Translations under genes and position numbers: made by a program | Notes under the pieces: model-generated | Database searches by the model: none | The model's input: only the letters and a program-made list of their open reading frames with translations | What the model was told of the DNA's origin: nothing | Part shown: positions 63,191-64,000 of the stretch, in pieces | Layout of the letters: each line of letters starts with the position of its first letter | Numbering within the stretch: position 1 is the first letter of the stretch | Assembly: GCA_001464765.1 (NCBI GenBank) | Contig: LNDV01000035.1 | Coordinates: forward strand, 124,001 to 188,000 | DNA: 64,000 nucleotides | Direction: 5' to 3' | From: Betaproteobacteria bacterium Ga0077526 | GTDB taxonomy: Bacteria > Pseudomonadota > Gammaproteobacteria > Burkholderiales > Ga0077523

Positions 63191-64000
63191 ATGTCCGAAA
63201 CCTACCGACTCGAAATCGTCGATTCCCTCCGCGAAGTGGATCCCTGCCAGTGGGACGCTCTCGCCGGGAACCACCCGCTGCTGTCCCATGCCTTTCTGCA
63301 CGCGATGCACGAGAGCGGTTCGGCCTCGGAGCGTTCCGGCTGGGCGCCACGCTACCTGCTGCTGCGCGAGGGCGGCGCGCTGCAGGGCGCCGTGCCGCAG
63401 TATCTCAAGTCACACTCCTACGGCGAATACGTGTTCGACTGGGCCTGGGCGGACGCCTGGAACCGCGCAGGGCGCGAGTACTACCCGAAGCTGCTGAGCG
63501 CCATCCCGTTCACGCCGGTCACCGGCCCACGCCTCATGGCGCCCTCCGCCGAGATCCGCCGCGTGCTCGTGGCGGGCGCACTCCAGTTCGCCCGCGAAGC
63601 CGAAGTGTCGAGCTTCCACTGCCTGTTTCCTTCCGAAGCCGAAGCGCGGGAGTTCGAGGAAGCCGGCCTGATGCTGCGCCGGACCGTACAGTTCCACTGG
63701 CACAACCCCGGTTACGCGAGCTTCGACGACTTCCTCGCGAGCATGAACCACGAGAAGCGCAAGAAGGTGAAGCAGGAGCGTCGCCGGCTGCGGGACGAGG
63801 GCGTCAGCTTCGCGTGGAAGGTGGGTCGCGAGATCGAAGAGGACGACTGGCGGTTCTTCGCGCAGTGCTATAACGACACCTACCGCCGGCACCATTCGAC
63901 GCCTTATCTGAATCTGGATTTCTTCCTGAGGATCGGCGAGACGATGCCGGACAATCTACTCCTCGCCGTGGGCAGTCAGGACGGTACCCGAGTGTGCTCG
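63191..64000 (+). CDS. FemAB-like acyltransferase (DUF482), 5' part
   Basis: The first 270 residues are visible and the frame runs off the window end. It matches the DUF482/FemAB-like acyltransferase group (PLLSHAFLHAMHESGS, FTPVTGPRLM, RRTVQFHWHNPGYASFDDFLASMNHEKRKKVKQERRR). These GNAT-fold proteins may use aminoacyl or acyl donors. It starts 115 bases from divergent nadE, so a shared promoter region is likely. Confidence 0.83.
   Translation, partial: MSETYRLEIVDSLREVDPCQWDALAGNHPLLSHAFLHAMHESGSASERSGWAPRYLLLREGGALQGAVPQYLKSHSYGEYVFDWAWADAWNRAGREYYPKLLSAIPFTPVTGPRLMAPSAEIRRVLVAGALQFAREAEVSSFHCLFPSEAEAREFEEAGLMLRRTVQFHWHNPGYASFDDFLASMNHEKRKKVKQERRRLRDEGVSFAWKVGREIEEDDWRFFAQCYNDTYRRHHSTPYLNLDFFLRIGETMPDNLLLAVGSQDGTRVCS

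Noticed and set aside
1..64000. tRNA, rRNA, CRISPR arrays, transposases or prophage genes
   Set aside because: None was seen on reading both strands; no cloverleaf, regular repeat-spacer pattern or transposase motif was recognised.

Overview
The window is GC-rich (roughly two thirds G+C), densely coded and rich in translationally coupled operons (ATGA, GTGA and TGATG overlaps). Two PEP-CTERM proteins, a PII protein next to transaldolase, an FmdA/FmdB formamidase locus, a ligase-associated DNA-repair module and TRAP, BMP, Pot and Urt transporters suggest an environmental proteobacterium, most likely a betaproteobacterium. That placement is inference. No rRNA, tRNA, CRISPR array, insertion sequence or phage gene was recognised, so this looks like ordinary chromosome.

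Layout. 1-3137: the 3' part of a MalT/SARP-like regulator and a secreted alpha/beta hydrolase. 3438-13458: a ten-gene nitrogen-scavenging operon, with a BMP-type ABC importer interleaved with an AmiF-type formamidase, two paralogous isochorismatase-fold amidohydrolases, an AtzG-AtzE-AtzH (HpxX-HpxY-HpxZ) set and a terminal GntR/FCD regulator. 13673-17233 (minus): a MacAB/DevBCA-like exporter and a VOC protein. 17604-20249: a porin and a sulfate-binding protein. 20246-24435 (minus): a PotABCD-type importer. 24561-29125: a small lipoprotein, CysK, a PQQ alcohol dehydrogenase with its cytochrome c, and a divergent AraC regulator. 29142-35627 (minus): ligase-associated helicase, ATP-dependent ligase and exonuclease, with a LolA-like gene coupled to the ligase. 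35706-39139: transaldolase, PII, an HDOD protein and an unknown protein.

39231-50612: a urea/amide-type importer (urtABCDE order) followed by fmdA and fmdB on the minus strand. Divergently lies a nucleobase-transporter (NCS1) to hybrid histidine kinase fusion overlapping a LuxR-type response regulator. This reads as a regulated amide/urea uptake and hydrolysis unit with a transporter-shaped sensor. 50731-52188: a PEP-CTERM nuclease-like exoprotein.

52264-60382 (minus): a six-gene coupled operon holding an unrecognised 740-residue protein, a phosphatidylserine-decarboxylase-like protein, an Lgt-fold membrane protein, a TatT-type lipoprotein, a TRAP solute-binding protein and a fused TRAP DctQM permease. 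It joins lipid-type enzymes to a TatT-TRAP transporter and is the best candidate here for an undescribed system, possibly handling a lipid or other hydrophobic ligand. The window ends with a second PEP-CTERM protein, glutamine-dependent NAD synthetase and the 5' part of a FemAB-like acyltransferase gene.
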